From: Heliobacterium chlorum
GTDB lineage: Bacteria > Bacillota > Desulfitobacteriia > Heliobacteriales > Heliobacteriaceae
DNA length: 64,000 nt
Direction: 5' to 3'
Assembly: GCF_014502795.1 (NCBI RefSeq)
Contig: NZ_JACVHF010000016.1
Span: 1 to 64,000, forward strand
Part shown: positions 54,326 through 63,877 of the stretch, in pieces
Layout: every line of letters starts with the position of its first letter
How positions within the stretch are numbered: position 1 is the first letter of the stretch
Notes under the pieces: model-generated
What the model saw: only the letters and a program-made list of their open reading frames with translations
The model's database searches: none
Told to the model about the DNA's origin: nothing
Translations under genes and position numbers: made by a program

Positions 54326-54389
54326 AAATCCTACTATTTTAATAGGATTTCTTGGGTCATAGTTTACCATAGCACTCGGGATTTGTCAA
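54326..54389 (-). promoter_or_regulatory. iscR promoter and operator
   Basis: Minus strand: -35 TTGACA (54384-54389), 17-bp spacer, -10 TAAACT (54361-54366). Just downstream, AAATCCTA-N9-TAGGATTT (54326-54350) is an inverted repeat of the kind Rrf2 proteins bind. Its position after the start site suggests a roadblock type of self-repression. Confidence 0.75.
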
Positions 54390-54439
54390 AGGCTTATGGC
54401 CTCTCCGAATAGACTTTTTTGGATTTAACGGAGATTAGC

Positions 54440-55804
54440 TTATAATTTCTCCACTTTTTGCACATAAGCCATGGCGTTGAACTTTCGACGCAGTCCAGCC
54501 GCGTTCATGTAACGAACCTTCCCAAAGATGGCCCTTTCCCCCCAGGGGCGATCGTGCTTCCCAAAACACCAGGCAACACCAGTGTATCCGTTAGGATCTC
54601 GTCCGTCTAAAGCGTATTTGTCGTTGAGACAGAGGGCGATCTGGAAAGCTTCTTCGGGAGAAGGGCTCCATTCCAAGATTTTTTTCCCCCAGTACATGCG
54701 CATGTAGCCATGAATGATTCCACGTTTCCGTAATTCTGTTTGGGCTGCGTTAAAAAAAGGATCATCCGTTAGACCATTTTCTAATTCAGACAATCCATAG
54801 TTGAATTCTCTGCAATCGACACGATGGGTATGCAATGTCTGTCTCGCCCATTCCGGAAGAGCAGTGAACTCATCGTAGCGCAGGTTGTAATGAACAAAGT
54901 TGATACTTAATTCTCGGCGGACGATCAGTTCTTCCATGTAGGCATCTACGCTGGCTGTTATGTTCGATTCTTGCACACGGAAGGCCATGTAAAGAGGTGA
55001 AATCTGCCCAAAATGCAGATAAGGACTTAAGGAAGAAACATAATCTAGGGAAGGATCATTGCGACGTTCTCCATAATGCTCCAACTTCGTGGTGATGAAT
55101 CGTTCGAGCAACCTTTTGGCAGTGCTTGTCCCTCCCTGCCAACATTTCAATCTCCCGACAGAACGGTCAATGTTCAACCGGGCCAGGGTACCTTCGATAT
55201 CTTCCAAGTCAACTCGGTCGGAAAAAAGACATGTTTCGGCCAAGTCCGGCCGCGCTTTGCCTATAGTTCGCCTCTCCAGCGGGACCAAGTATTCCTGCAA
55301 CTGACGCTTAATCTTGGGGCGGAAGGTGGCTGCGGCATATTCTTCTTTCGGGGAAGCCGTCTCTACCGGTACAATCACATCCGCTTCCACTTGGACGAGG
55401 GGACAAGCGATACGGGACGCGGCAAATTGGCGCCACTCTTTTTGAATTCGTAAGTACCCCCGGTCCACCACGACCAAAGAGGCTTTGGAAGCCAACTGGA
55501 CGACGCCGATTTCCGGCGAGATTTGTTGGGCGATCATGGCGATTCCCCGCTGACGCAGGCTGCTTTGGACTTCTTGTAGACCCTCCAACATGAACCCATA
55601 ATGCCGTTCGTTAGCTCCGGGAAAAGAATCGGTGATACCAAAATAGACCAGCAGCGGCTGGTCCAAGCGGTTCGCCCTATCGATGGCGTACTCAAGAGCA
55701 TGATTGTATTCGGTTCGCTGCGATGCTTGCATCCAATAGAGGACATATTCACCCGATTGGATTTCGGCATCGTTTAGGTTTTGAATGCGGGTGTTTTGAA
55801 TCAA
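54440..55804 (-). CDS. phr: Class II CPD photolyase
   Basis: Repairs UV-induced cyclobutane pyrimidine dimers with blue light and FADH-. It matches class II rather than class I: EYVLYWMQASQRTEYNHALEYAIDRAN at the N-terminus, RRNDPSLDYVSSLSPYLHFGQISP, and the C-terminal MRMYWGKKILEWS and GYTGVAWCFGKHDRPW. TTG start at 55804, after GGAGGAG. 454 aa is typical. Followed on the same strand by iscR. Confidence 0.95.
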   Translation of the reverse strand: MIQNTRIQNLNDAEIQSGEYVLYWMQASQRTEYNHALEYAIDRANRLDQPLLVYFGITDSFPGANERHYGFMLEGLQEVQSSLRQRGIAMIAQQISPEIGVVQLASKASLVVVDRGYLRIQKEWRQFAASRIACPLVQVEADVIVPVETASPKEEYAAATFRPKIKRQLQEYLVPLERRTIGKARPDLAETCLFSDRVDLEDIEGTLARLNIDRSVGRLKCWQGGTSTAKRLLERFITTKLEHYGERRNDPSLDYVSSLSPYLHFGQISPLYMAFRVQESNITASVDAYMEELIVRRELSINFVHYNLRYDEFTALPEWARQTLHTHRVDCREFNYGLSELENGLTDDPFFNAAQTELRKRGIIHGYMRMYWGKKILEWSPSPEEAFQIALCLNDKYALDGRDPNGYTGVAWCFGKHDRPWGERAIFGKVRYMNAAGLRRKFNAMAYVQKVEKL

Positions 55805-55831
55805 GCTGTTTCTCCTCCCGTGTACTAACCC

Positions 55832-56003
55832 GGGGTGCAATGACTCCGTTCGCTAAGGGCTACGCGGCTACTCGCTTGTCTGCTCCGCTAGGGCGCCAAA
55901 CCTCTAGGCTTTTCTGCATGTAAACCGTGGCGCCCTTTACGCTCCGCAGACTTCGCTCGCTGACGCCGCTTCGCCCAAAACGCTCACTCCGTCAATACAC
56001 CCC
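55832..56003. repeat. Intergenic repeat, copy 3
   Basis: Arms GGGGTGCAATGAC (55832-55844) and GTCAATACACCCC (55991-56003) match at 11 of 13 positions. Core arms GGGCGCCA/TGGCGCCC are intact. Between the photolyase start and the end of the radical-SAM gene. Confidence 0.85.
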
Positions 56004-56084
56004 CAGGTTTACTATGACAAAACTTTTATAGCATTGCTTCTTCTTTCAGGTCATCAATGGCTTACCTCTGATTCAAGCTCCTGA

Positions 56085-57461
56085 TTATATTTCTCCTGTA
56101 ACTAAAGCGAGCTTATCCTCCATCGAAGGAAGTACGGGAACAAGCAACCCCTTTTGTGTCTCCGAAAAAACACCTGGCAAGGCAAGGGGAACTTGTGCCG
56201 GATCATTTGCTTCGGTAAAGAGAGACATTTGCTCCCATCCCGAAGTGAGGCCTTTGGTAGCTTGAGGGAGAATGAGTCGTTGGCGAAGGTTGGCAGCGTC
56301 GAGGCTCACTTGGCCGTAGTATTTGCCGTTACAGGTGATGAAGTAGCGGGCTCGTTTTAGCACGATGCCCATCTTGGCCAGATGTTCAAACTCGATGCGG
56401 CGGACCCGCCGGGCGGTGATGATGCGATTGGCAGATTTGACACCAATACCGGGGACGCGGAGAAGCGTCTCGTAGTCGGCCCGGTTGATTTCAACGGGAA
56501 ACGAGTGTAGGTTCCGAAGGGCCCAGCCTGTCTTTGGGTCTACATCCAAGTCTAGATTGGGCTGAGAGCCGTCCAAAATTTCTCCCGCAGTAAATCCATA
56601 GAAACGGAGCAGCCAGTCAGCCTGATACAGGCGGTGCTCCCTGAGCAGCGGAGGCGCCGGGATCGCCGGTAATTTCGGATCTCGCATGACCGGGACGTAG
56701 GCAGAGTAATAGACCCGTTTCAATTGAAACTTCCGGTAAAGACCTTCAGCCAAATGGAAGATCTGCAGATCCGTCTCCGGGGTAGCTCCGACGATGAGCT
56801 GTGTCGTTTGGCCTGCCGGCACGAAGGTCGGTGTTCGCCGGAATTGGCGTCGTTCTTCCCTGTTTTCCACGATTTTCGAGGTGATCTGTCCCATCGGTTT
56901 TAAAATGTTTTCTCGTTTTTTCTGTGGAGCAAGGCGACGCAAGCCCTCTGACGTAGGCAGTTCTATATTTACGCTTAGCCGATCGACGAGCGATCCCGCC
57001 GCCTCGATCAACCGTCTGTCTGCACCAGGAATGGCTTTCAAGTGAATGTAACCATTGAAGCGGTAGCGCTCCCGCAGAATGCGGACGGTTTGCACGAGTT
57101 GTTCCATTGTGCGATCGGGATTTCCCGAGATAGCAGAACTCAAGAACAATCCTTCGATATAGTTGCGACGGTAAAAGTTGATGGTTAGGTCAGCCAATTC
57201 TTCCGGCGTAAAGGTGGCTCTAGGCATATCGTTCGATACCCGGTTCACACAGAAGGAACAATCGTAGCAGCAATCGTTGGTAAAAAGCAATTTTAACAGG
57301 GAAATACACCGGCCGTCATCAGACCAGCTATGACATATGCCTGACGATGCTGTATTCCCCAGTTTCCCTTTTGCTTTTCCCCGATTGCTTCCGCTGGAAG
57401 AACAGGATACGTCGTATTTGGCAGCAGCTGCCAATATTTGCAATTTTGTATTCAAGTCCAT
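56085..57461 (-). CDS. Radical-SAM protein of the DNA modification/repair type (rSAM_link_UDG family)
   Basis: A 458-residue radical-SAM protein. Cys64-x3-Cys68-x2-Cys71 (NDCCYDCSFC) binds the 4Fe-4S cluster. A C-terminal helix-hairpin-helix (LLRVPGIGVKSANRIITARR) suggests DNA contact. The N-terminus has a Ser/Gly/Cys-rich loop. The family is usually paired with a uracil-DNA-glycosylase-like protein; none is next to it here. A class II photolyase is its neighbour on the same strand. AAGGGGAT precedes the ATG at 57461. The reaction is not known. Confidence 0.88.
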   Translation of the reverse strand: MDLNTKLQILAAAAKYDVSCSSSGSNRGKAKGKLGNTASSGICHSWSDDGRCISLLKLLFTNDCCYDCSFCVNRVSNDMPRATFTPEELADLTINFYRRNYIEGLFLSSAISGNPDRTMEQLVQTVRILRERYRFNGYIHLKAIPGADRRLIEAAGSLVDRLSVNIELPTSEGLRRLAPQKKRENILKPMGQITSKIVENREERRQFRRTPTFVPAGQTTQLIVGATPETDLQIFHLAEGLYRKFQLKRVYYSAYVPVMRDPKLPAIPAPPLLREHRLYQADWLLRFYGFTAGEILDGSQPNLDLDVDPKTGWALRNLHSFPVEINRADYETLLRVPGIGVKSANRIITARRVRRIEFEHLAKMGIVLKRARYFITCNGKYYGQVSLDAANLRQRLILPQATKGLTSGWEQMSLFTEANDPAQVPLALPGVFSETQKGLLVPVLPSMEDKLALVTGEI

Positions 57462-57564
57462 AGGCGTATCCCCTTCTTCACTCGACCGAATTCCTTCTAG
57501 TTCGAACATAAGTTCCATTATTACTATAAACGATTAAACCTGCTTTTATCAACCAATGAATGAA

Positions 57565-57598
57565 GGCAGGACATGTTCTTTTCACAACAAGTCCTGCC
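57565..57598. terminator. Hairpin after the GGDEF/EAL gene
   Basis: Stem GGCAGGAC/GTCCTGCC with further pairing of the inner A/T-rich arms. No strong T run, so terminator function is uncertain. Confidence 0.45.
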
Positions 57599-57659
57599 CA
57601 AAATAATCTTTTCATCTTATATTCATTTTTACGCACATTGAAAACCTGTTTTTCCAATG

Positions 57660-60128
57660 TTATAAAGCGACGGGACCTTTCTCGAACATTTGCGGAATCT
57701 CTGTAGCCGGTACAGGATCACTAAAATAATATCCCTGTAGCTCGTCACAACCGACGGAGCGCAAAAATTCGACCTGTTCAAGGGAGCCTACACCTTCGGC
57801 AGCAATTTTCATATGCAAGCTATGAGCCAAGGCAGAAAAACCTTGAATCAATTCCCGGTGATGATGATTAGAGACTAGGTCACAAACGAAGGAAGGATCG
57901 ATCTTCAATGTACTCACAGGGAGGCTTTGCAAGAGAGGAATCCGCGAACAGTTCTTTCCGAACTGCTCAATGACGATATTAACTCCGGCAGACTTTAACT
58001 GGTTCAGAACCGTCAGGGCCGATTCTTCATACTGCAGAACCATTTCTTCCCCAATCTCCAATTCCACCAAATTGGGTGGAATTCTCGTGGCCTCTAAGAC
58101 ATCTTTGACCATCGAGTCTAATTGGGTGTACTGTATCTGTCTCCCACACAAGTTGATCGCCAGTTTAACAGGGCTGTTCCCCTCATCCAGCCAAGATCTC
58201 AGCTGTTCACAAGCCGTGCGCAAGCACCATTCCCCAATGGGAACGATCAAGCCAGAATCTTCAGCTAAACGTAAAAACTCAGTGGGAGAGACGATACCGA
58301 TGTCGGGATGCTGCCACCGGATCAACGCCTCGACAGCAACCGGCACATGGCTGTGAGCATCCACTTTTGGCTGATAATAAAGGACAAATTCATTTTGTTC
58401 CAAAGCATGACGGAGGCGGTTTTCCATAGCCAGACGCTCAAAAGCCCAGGCATTGAGAGCTGGTGTATACAGTTGATAATTGTTTCTGCCTTGTTCCTTC
58501 GCCCGGTACATGGCCGCGTCGGCATTCTTCATCAAGCTGTCTGCTTCTTCCCCATCGGTCGGAAAAACAGCAATCCCGATGCTGGTGGTCGTGCAGAACT
58601 GCTGTCCCGAGAAGAGCCAGGGCTGACGGAGAGATGATAATATTTTTTGGGCCACTTTCGCCGCGTCCTCTACGTTCCCGATCTGAGGCAGCAAGACGGT
58701 GAATTCATCACCGCCCAAACGAGCGACCGTATCGCTTTCGCGGACTGAATTGCGCAATCTCCGGGCTACCCCTTGAAGGAGTTGATCACCGACGGCGTGC
58801 CCAAAAGTATCATTGATCACCTTAAAACGGTCTAAATCCAAAAACAAAACCGCTAACATGTGATGGTTTCGTCCTGCATGGGCAAGGGCCTGCGTGAGCC
58901 GGTCAATAAAAAGCAATCGGTTCGGCAGATCGGTCAAAGCGTCGTGGTAGGCTTGATGTTTGATTAAATCCTGAGCTTGTTTATGCTCGGTGATATCGCT
59001 AAATACGGCTGCATAATGGGTTGCCCGTCCCAAATCATCGCAAATGGCACTGATCGTCAGCCAGGCGGCATATAGCTCGCCGTTTTTCCTCCGATTCCAG
59101 ATCTCGCCCTGCCACCGGCCTGTTTTTAATAGCGAAGACCATAATTGTTTATAAAACTCAGGATTATGGCGACCTGATTGGAAGATGTTCGGTTTCTTTC
59201 CGTTCACTTCTTCGAAACTGTATCCGGTAGAAATGGTAAAGGCAGGGTTTACCGATTGAATGTATCCCTCTTGATCGGTCACCAAGATCCCTTCCGTAGT
59301 GTTTTCAAAGACGTTGGAGGCCAACCTCAGCTGTTCCTCCACCTTTTTTCGCTCGCTGATATCCTGAAAAACAGCTACGGCGCCGCTAATTTTATCGTTG
59401 ACCATCAGCGGTGTCGAAACCAGGGAGACGGGAAAGACGGCACCGTCTTTGCGGGTGAAGTAATCCTCATCGCTGCGATAGGTGTTTCCTGAGCGGGTCG
59501 TTTTCAAGATAGGGCAGTCTTCCGCTTCGATGGCGCTACCGTCGATATGTTTACGGTAGATGATATCATGGATGTATTTTCCGGAAAGTTCCTGAAGGGT
59601 CCACCCGAGAATTCTTTCTCCTTCCGGATTCAGAAAGGTCAGGCCACCTTCCGCGTCAATCACATACAACCCTTCTCCAAGGGCAGATGCGATAGCTCTT
59701 AGTTGAGTTTCTCGAGCCATAAGCTCTTGTTCCATCCGTTGAGCTTCGATCAAACGCCGAACACGCTGGCGGAGGACGGCCCAGTGAATCGGTTTGGTGA
59801 TGTAATCGATAGCCCCTGCCTGAAAAGCCTGTTCAACAGAACTGTCATCATCCAGCCCGGTGATCATCAGTACGGGGACTTTACCGCCTGGTTGGTCTTG
59901 AAGATGGGCCAAAGCCGTAAAACCGTCCATCTCAGGCATGACCACATCCATGAGGACCAATTCCGGTCGGTATTGTTCGTAGACAAGCAATGCTTCTTTG
60001 CCGTCTCCCGCCTCAATGACAGAATAACCATCCCGCTCCAAGGCACGCCTCAAAACGAGTCTCATGGCCCGATCGTCGTCAGCCACAAGGATGAGCGGAC
60101 GATTGGTTTGGTTTTTGTTATTCCCCAT
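57660..60128 (-). CDS. Receiver-PAS-PAS-GGDEF-EAL protein
   Basis: An 822-aa cytosolic c-di-GMP protein. Receiver domain at 1-125 with phospho-acceptor Asp61 (LVLMDVVMPEMDGF). Two PAS domains lie at about 140-265 and 270-390. The GGDEF domain is intact (ARLGGDEFTVLLP) with an RxxD inhibitory site (RESD) five residues upstream. The EAL domain starts EALIRWQHP and has LKIDPSFV and AAEGVGSLEQVEFL, but the metal-binding DDFGTGYSS loop reads IEQFGKNCSRI, losing both Asp residues. So it should make c-di-GMP, while the EAL half is probably a binding or inactive domain. No partner kinase is adjacent. Confidence 0.93.
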   Translation of the reverse strand: MGNNKNQTNRPLILVADDDRAMRLVLRRALERDGYSVIEAGDGKEALLVYEQYRPELVLMDVVMPEMDGFTALAHLQDQPGGKVPVLMITGLDDDSSVEQAFQAGAIDYITKPIHWAVLRQRVRRLIEAQRMEQELMARETQLRAIASALGEGLYVIDAEGGLTFLNPEGERILGWTLQELSGKYIHDIIYRKHIDGSAIEAEDCPILKTTRSGNTYRSDEDYFTRKDGAVFPVSLVSTPLMVNDKISGAVAVFQDISERKKVEEQLRLASNVFENTTEGILVTDQEGYIQSVNPAFTISTGYSFEEVNGKKPNIFQSGRHNPEFYKQLWSSLLKTGRWQGEIWNRRKNGELYAAWLTISAICDDLGRATHYAAVFSDITEHKQAQDLIKHQAYHDALTDLPNRLLFIDRLTQALAHAGRNHHMLAVLFLDLDRFKVINDTFGHAVGDQLLQGVARRLRNSVRESDTVARLGGDEFTVLLPQIGNVEDAAKVAQKILSSLRQPWLFSGQQFCTTTSIGIAVFPTDGEEADSLMKNADAAMYRAKEQGRNNYQLYTPALNAWAFERLAMENRLRHALEQNEFVLYYQPKVDAHSHVPVAVEALIRWQHPDIGIVSPTEFLRLAEDSGLIVPIGEWCLRTACEQLRSWLDEGNSPVKLAINLCGRQIQYTQLDSMVKDVLEATRIPPNLVELEIGEEMVLQYEESALTVLNQLKSAGVNIVIEQFGKNCSRIPLLQSLPVSTLKIDPSFVCDLVSNHHHRELIQGFSALAHSLHMKIAAEGVGSLEQVEFLRSVGCDELQGYYFSDPVPATEIPQMFEKGPVAL

Positions 60129-60262
60129 ACGTTTCCTTTCGTGTAAGACGCAAATGTAAACACGAACTCCGTTTATGGCTTACTTACATTATCTAAGCGA
60201 CTCAGCAACCCTGTCAAGGACATGAGGAAGAAATGGTGAAATATTGATTACTCTTTAAACAA

Positions 60263-60288
60263 TAAAAAGCCGGGGAACTATCCCCGGC
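60263..60288 (-). terminator. Terminator of csoR-trxA
   Basis: Minus strand: 8-bp stem GCCGGGGA/TCCCCGGC with a 4-nt loop and a T run (TTTTTATT). Confidence 0.9.
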
Positions 60289-60313
60289 CTGTAAAAACGA
60301 ATATATGTGCTGA

Positions 60314-60643
60314 TTAGATGTGCTTTTCCAACAGTTTCACTAACTCAGCCTTGTTCTTGTAACCAATGGCTTTGTCAACAACCTGTCCATTCTTAAAGAC
60401 CATCAGCGTAGGAATGGACATGATGCCGTATTCGGCAGCGATCTGGCGGTTTTCATCGACATTTAGCTTGCCTACAGCAGCTTTACCAGCCATTTCAGCA
60501 GCTACTTCTTCGACGATAGGGGCAATCATTTTGCAAGGACCGCACCAGGCTGCCCAGAAGTCAACGAGAACAGGTTTTTCTGATTCAAGTACGGAAGACC
60601 GGAAGTTTTCATCACTGAGGACCAATACGTTTTCACTCGCCAT
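60314..60643 (-). CDS. trxA: Thioredoxin
   Basis: Disulfide reductase, 109 aa. Classical WAAWCGPCKM (Cys34, Cys37), cis-Pro in SIPTLMVFKNGQ. AAGGAG upstream. It follows the CsoR-type repressor by 32 bp without a terminator, an unusual partnership. Confidence 0.97.
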   Translation of the reverse strand: MASENVLVLSDENFRSSVLESEKPVLVDFWAAWCGPCKMIAPIVEEVAAEMAGKAAVGKLNVDENRQIAAEYGIMSIPTLMVFKNGQVVDKAIGYKNKAELVKLLEKHI

Positions 60644-60675
60644 CGAATTCCATCTCCTTTTGAAACTTCACTCAC

Positions 60676-60948
60676 CTATTTGGTGAATTTCGCAAGAACA
60701 TCAACCAATTCTTCCAGAGCTTTTTCCTGGTCACTAGAAAGGGGGACATTCTGCAGACATTTGCGACTATGGTTCATTATGATCAGCGTACCTACACGAT
60801 TAATAGCTGCTTTTGCCGCCGCGACTTGGACGAGCAAATCTAAGCAGGCCTTGTCATCAGCGATCATCTTCTGGATGCCTTTAATCTGGCCTTCAATTTT
60901 CTTGAGACGCCGGATTAAGGCTTCTTTCGAATGCGTGCAGTCCAGCAT
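60676..60948 (-). CDS. csoR: CsoR/RcnR-family metal-responsive repressor
   Basis: An all-helical DUF156 repressor (90 aa from the ATG at 60948; a GTG two codons earlier is also possible). Cys35, His60 and Cys64 (ACLDLL, then MNHSRKC) form the Cu(I) ligand set of CsoR. The RRLKKIEGQIKGIQKMI helix is the family mark. The persulfide sensor CstR lacks the His, so copper is the likelier signal. It precedes trxA, and an operator sits in its own promoter. Confidence 0.92.
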   Translation of the reverse strand: MLDCTHSKEALIRRLKKIEGQIKGIQKMIADDKACLDLLVQVAAAKAAINRVGTLIIMNHSRKCLQNVPLSSDQEKALEELVDVLAKFTK

Positions 60949-60965
60949 CACCACCCCCAGTCTAG

Positions 60966-61019
60966 ATACCCATACCGGGTATGCAACTTAATTATAGCGG
61001 GGTATGTGCCGGTTGTCAA
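60966..61019 (-). promoter_or_regulatory. csoR-trxA promoter with CsoR-type operator
   Basis: Minus strand: perfect -35 TTGACA (61014-61019), 17-bp spacer, perfect -10 TATAAT (60991-60996). Inverted repeat ATACCC-ATACC-GGGTAT (60966-60982) lies right after the -10 and resembles known CsoR operators (TACCC/GGGTA with a short centre). A fully consensus promoter held down by a repressor fits inducible expression. Confidence 0.85.
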
Positions 61020-61040
61020 CGGACGGTAGCAATGGATACA

Positions 61041-61814
61041 TTAATCTTGTCGTTCCTTGTCTAGAATATCTCTAACAACGACAGAAGCTAGGATGAGGCC
61101 GGCCACCGATGGTACAAAAGAGATGCTTCCCGGGATTTGACGTTTTTTCAGGCATGTGGCGCCGAACTCTGTATCTGGATTGGGGCAAACACAGTTTTCA
61201 GCACAAGCCACCTCACCTTGCGGGGGTAAGGGGGGTTCGGTGGAATAGACGACTTTAAGCTTATCGATTCCCAAACGGCGCAATTCCTTGCGCATCACCT
61301 TGGCAAGGGGGTCCATCGATGTTTTAAAAATGTCGGCAACTGATAAACGAGTCGGATCGAGTTTATTCCCCGCTCCTAATGCACTTACTACAGGCACGTT
61401 GACCGCCTTGGCTTTTTGGATAATGGTCAACTTGCCTTTGACCGTGTCGATGGCGTCAACGACGTAATCCAGGTCCGGTGTGATAATCTCTTCCCCTTCT
61501 TCGACCCCGTAAAAGCGGCGGTAACAGTCAATTCGAGCTTTCGGGTTGATGTCCCGTACCCTCGCCGCCATAACTTCCACCTTTACTTCGCCCACGGTCG
61601 AGTGGAGAGCGTGAATCTGCCGGTTTATGTTGGTCAAACAAATGTCATCGTGATCGATGAGCACCAGATGACCAATGCCGCAGCGGGCCAAAGCTTCCAC
61701 GGTATAAGAACCGACACCGCCAATGCCAAAGACGGCAACCTTGGCATTGGCTAGCGCTTGAATTCCGCTTTCGCCGATGAGTAGCTCAGTTCGAGAAAAG
61801 ACGTGCTGTTTCAC
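61041..61814 (-). CDS. tcdA: tRNA threonylcarbamoyladenosine dehydratase
   Basis: E1-like (ThiF-fold) enzyme that cyclises t6A37 in tRNA to ct6A (257 aa). VFGIGGVGSYTVEALARCGIGHLVLIDHDDI is the nucleotide-binding start (residues 29-59, shown in parts); a CAENCVCPN segment and GATCLKKRQIPGSISFVPSVAGLILA follow. Lies 9 bp after aspS, a frequent pairing. Confidence 0.94.
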   Translation of the reverse strand: MKQHVFSRTELLIGESGIQALANAKVAVFGIGGVGSYTVEALARCGIGHLVLIDHDDICLTNINRQIHALHSTVGEVKVEVMAARVRDINPKARIDCYRRFYGVEEGEEIITPDLDYVVDAIDTVKGKLTIIQKAKAVNVPVVSALGAGNKLDPTRLSVADIFKTSMDPLAKVMRKELRRLGIDKLKVVYSTEPPLPPQGEVACAENCVCPNPDTEFGATCLKKRQIPGSISFVPSVAGLILASVVVRDILDKERQD

Positions 61815-61823
61815 GGTTTATCC

Positions 61824-63626
61824 TTATTTCTTCCCTGCTAGTTTCGCAGGGAGATCCAACTTGATGTGCAGTTCCTTCAGTTGTTTCGGGGAAACTGTAT
61901 TTGGCGCTCCAACCATAAGATCCGATGCGGACTGGGTTTTGGGGAATGCGATGACGTCACGGATCGTGTCACGACCCATCATGAGCATGATCATCCGGTC
62001 AAGTCCAAAAGCGATGCCGCCATGGGGTGGTGTGCCGTATTCAAAAGCTTCCAGCAGATAACCGAATTTCTGGTTGGCTTCTTCCTGACTGAATCCGAGA
62101 AGCGAAAACATCTTCTCTTGAATATCCCGATGATAAATTCGCAGGGATCCACCTCCTAATTCTACCCCGTTTAGGACCAAATCATAAGCTTTGGCCCGGA
62201 CTTTCGACGGATCGCTGTCCAGCAGCGGCAGGTCTTCGTCTTTCGGCGAGGTAAATGGATGGTGAATGGCTACATAGCGCTTCTCTTCCGCATCATATTC
62301 AAGCAGCGGGAAGTCTACGACCCATGCAAATTCGAGTTTTTCCGGGTCGATGAGGTTCAGACGGCGTCCTAGTTCCAAACGCAAGTTGCCCAGTGCAGCG
62401 GCAACGACGGAGGGCTTGTCTGCCACGAACATAAGCAAGTCGCCTGTTTCCGCTTGCATCGTTTGCAACAAAGCGGCAAACTGTTCTTCCGTAAAGAACT
62501 TTGAGATGGGCGATTTAGGACCTTCCGGTGTCATCTGAATATAGGCTAATCCTTTGGCACCGTAGATGGCCGTCAGTTTTGTCAATTCGTCAATTTCTTT
62601 CCGGGAGAAGTGGGCGCAGCCTTTGGCGTTAATCCCTTTGATTTGGCCGCCGCCTTTGGCCACGGCAGCAAATACTTTGAACTCTACATCCTTTACGACG
62701 TCAGTGACATCGGTCAACTCGAGGCCAAAGCGCAGATCCGGTTTGTCCGAACCATAGCGTCCCATTGCTTCGCTGTAGGGAATGCGGCGGAAGGAAGCAG
62801 GAATCTCTTTGCCCAGCGCTTCTTTGAAGATAAAGGAGACCATTTTCTCCATTAGCGACAGGATGTCATCCATTTCGACAAAGGACATTTCGATATCTAG
62901 TTGGGTAAATTCCGGTTGACGATCGGCCCGCAGATCTTCGTCACGGAAGCAGCGGACGATCTGGAAGTACCGCTCCATGCCGGAGACCATCAAAATCTGC
63001 TTATAAATTTGGGGCGATTGAGGCAGGGCAAAAAATTCTCCCGGATGCACCCGGCTGGGAACGAGGAAATCGCGGGCGCCTTCAGGGGTGGAGTTGATCA
63101 ACATCGGTGTTTCAATTTCTAAAAAACCGTTGCGATCCAGGAAATCGCGCATGGCTTTGGCCGTCTTATGGCGGACGATGAGATTGCGCTGCATTTCCGG
63201 CCGGCGCAGGTCTAAATAGCGGTATTTAAGACGGACCATCTCATCGACATCGACGTCATCTTCGATGTAGAATGGCGGTGTTTTGGCCGAGTTTAAGATC
63301 AGCAGTTGGCGAGCATAGACCTCGACTTCACCAGTCGGAAGGTTGGCGTTGATCGTACCTTCCGGGCGGGCTTTTACATCGCCGGTGACAGCGAGGACAT
63401 ATTCGTTGCGGACACTTTCCGCTTTTTTGAAGGCTTCTTGTCCCACTTCAGGGCTGAAGACGACCTGAACGAGTCCGGAACGGTCCCGAAGGTCAACAAA
63501 AATCAGCCCGCCATGGTCTCGGCGGCGCTGGACCCAGCCCATGAGGGTTACTTGAGATCCTGTGTTTTCTTTACGCAATTCCCCACACGGGTGGGAACGT
63601 TTCATTCCTAACATCATATCAGCCAT
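61824..63626 (-). CDS. aspS: Aspartyl-tRNA synthetase
   Basis: Class IIb synthetase of bacterial type (600 aa). OB-fold anticodon domain [26 protein letters not shown], catalytic motifs [23 protein letters not shown] (motif 2) and [16 protein letters not shown] (motif 3), plus the GAD insertion. No AsnRS is in the window, so whether it also charges tRNA-Asn cannot be told. ATG at 63626; the ribosome site is not strong. Confidence 0.96.
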   Translation of the reverse strand: MADMMLGMKRSHPCGELRKENTGSQVTLMGWVQRRRDHGGLIFVDLRDRSGLVQVVFSPEVGQEAFKKAESVRNEYVLAVTGDVKARPEGTINANLPTGEVEVYARQLLILNSAKTPPFYIEDDVDVDEMVRLKYRYLDLRRPEMQRNLIVRHKTAKAMRDFLDRNGFLEIETPMLINSTPEGARDFLVPSRVHPGEFFALPQSPQIYKQILMVSGMERYFQIVRCFRDEDLRADRQPEFTQLDIEMSFVEMDDILSLMEKMVSFIFKEALGKEIPASFRRIPYSEAMGRYGSDKPDLRFGLELTDVTDVVKDVEFKVFAAVAKGGGQIKGINAKGCAHFSRKEIDELTKLTAIYGAKGLAYIQMTPEGPKSPISKFFTEEQFAALLQTMQAETGDLLMFVADKPSVVAAALGNLRLELGRRLNLIDPEKLEFAWVVDFPLLEYDAEEKRYVAIHHPFTSPKDEDLPLLDSDPSKVRAKAYDLVLNGVELGGGSLRIYHRDIQEKMFSLLGFSQEEANQKFGYLLEAFEYGTPPHGGIAFGLDRMIMLMMGRDTIRDVIAFPKTQSASDLMVGAPNTVSPKQLKELHIKLDLPAKLAGKK

Positions 63627-63726
63627 GGTGTGGTTACTTCGTCCTTTCTTTCTTTGGCAGTCTTAATGGTCATTCAAAAAGATATTTTATCGTAATAATA
63701 CCAGAAAAAAAGAAATTTTGCTAAGG

Positions 63727-63828
63727 CGGGGGAGTGTATTGACTTCATTCGCTAAGGGTTTCGCGGCTGTTCGCTTGGTTGCTTCGCGGACGGGCCAAAC
63801 CTCTGGGTTTTTCTGCATGTAAACCGTT
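63727..63828. repeat. Intergenic repeat, copy 4 (truncated)
   Basis: Left half of the repeat only: arm GGAGTGTATTGAC (63731-63743) and the TTCGCTAAGGGTTTCGCGG core, then CTCTGGGTTTTTCTGCATG, but the right-hand arms are missing after about 63828. The inner GGGCGCC has also decayed. Between hisS and aspS. A remnant of a once complete element. Confidence 0.75.
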
Positions 63829-63877
63829 GTAAATACAATAAAATTGTCATTGTCTGATAGAAATTATTAGTTTCTGC

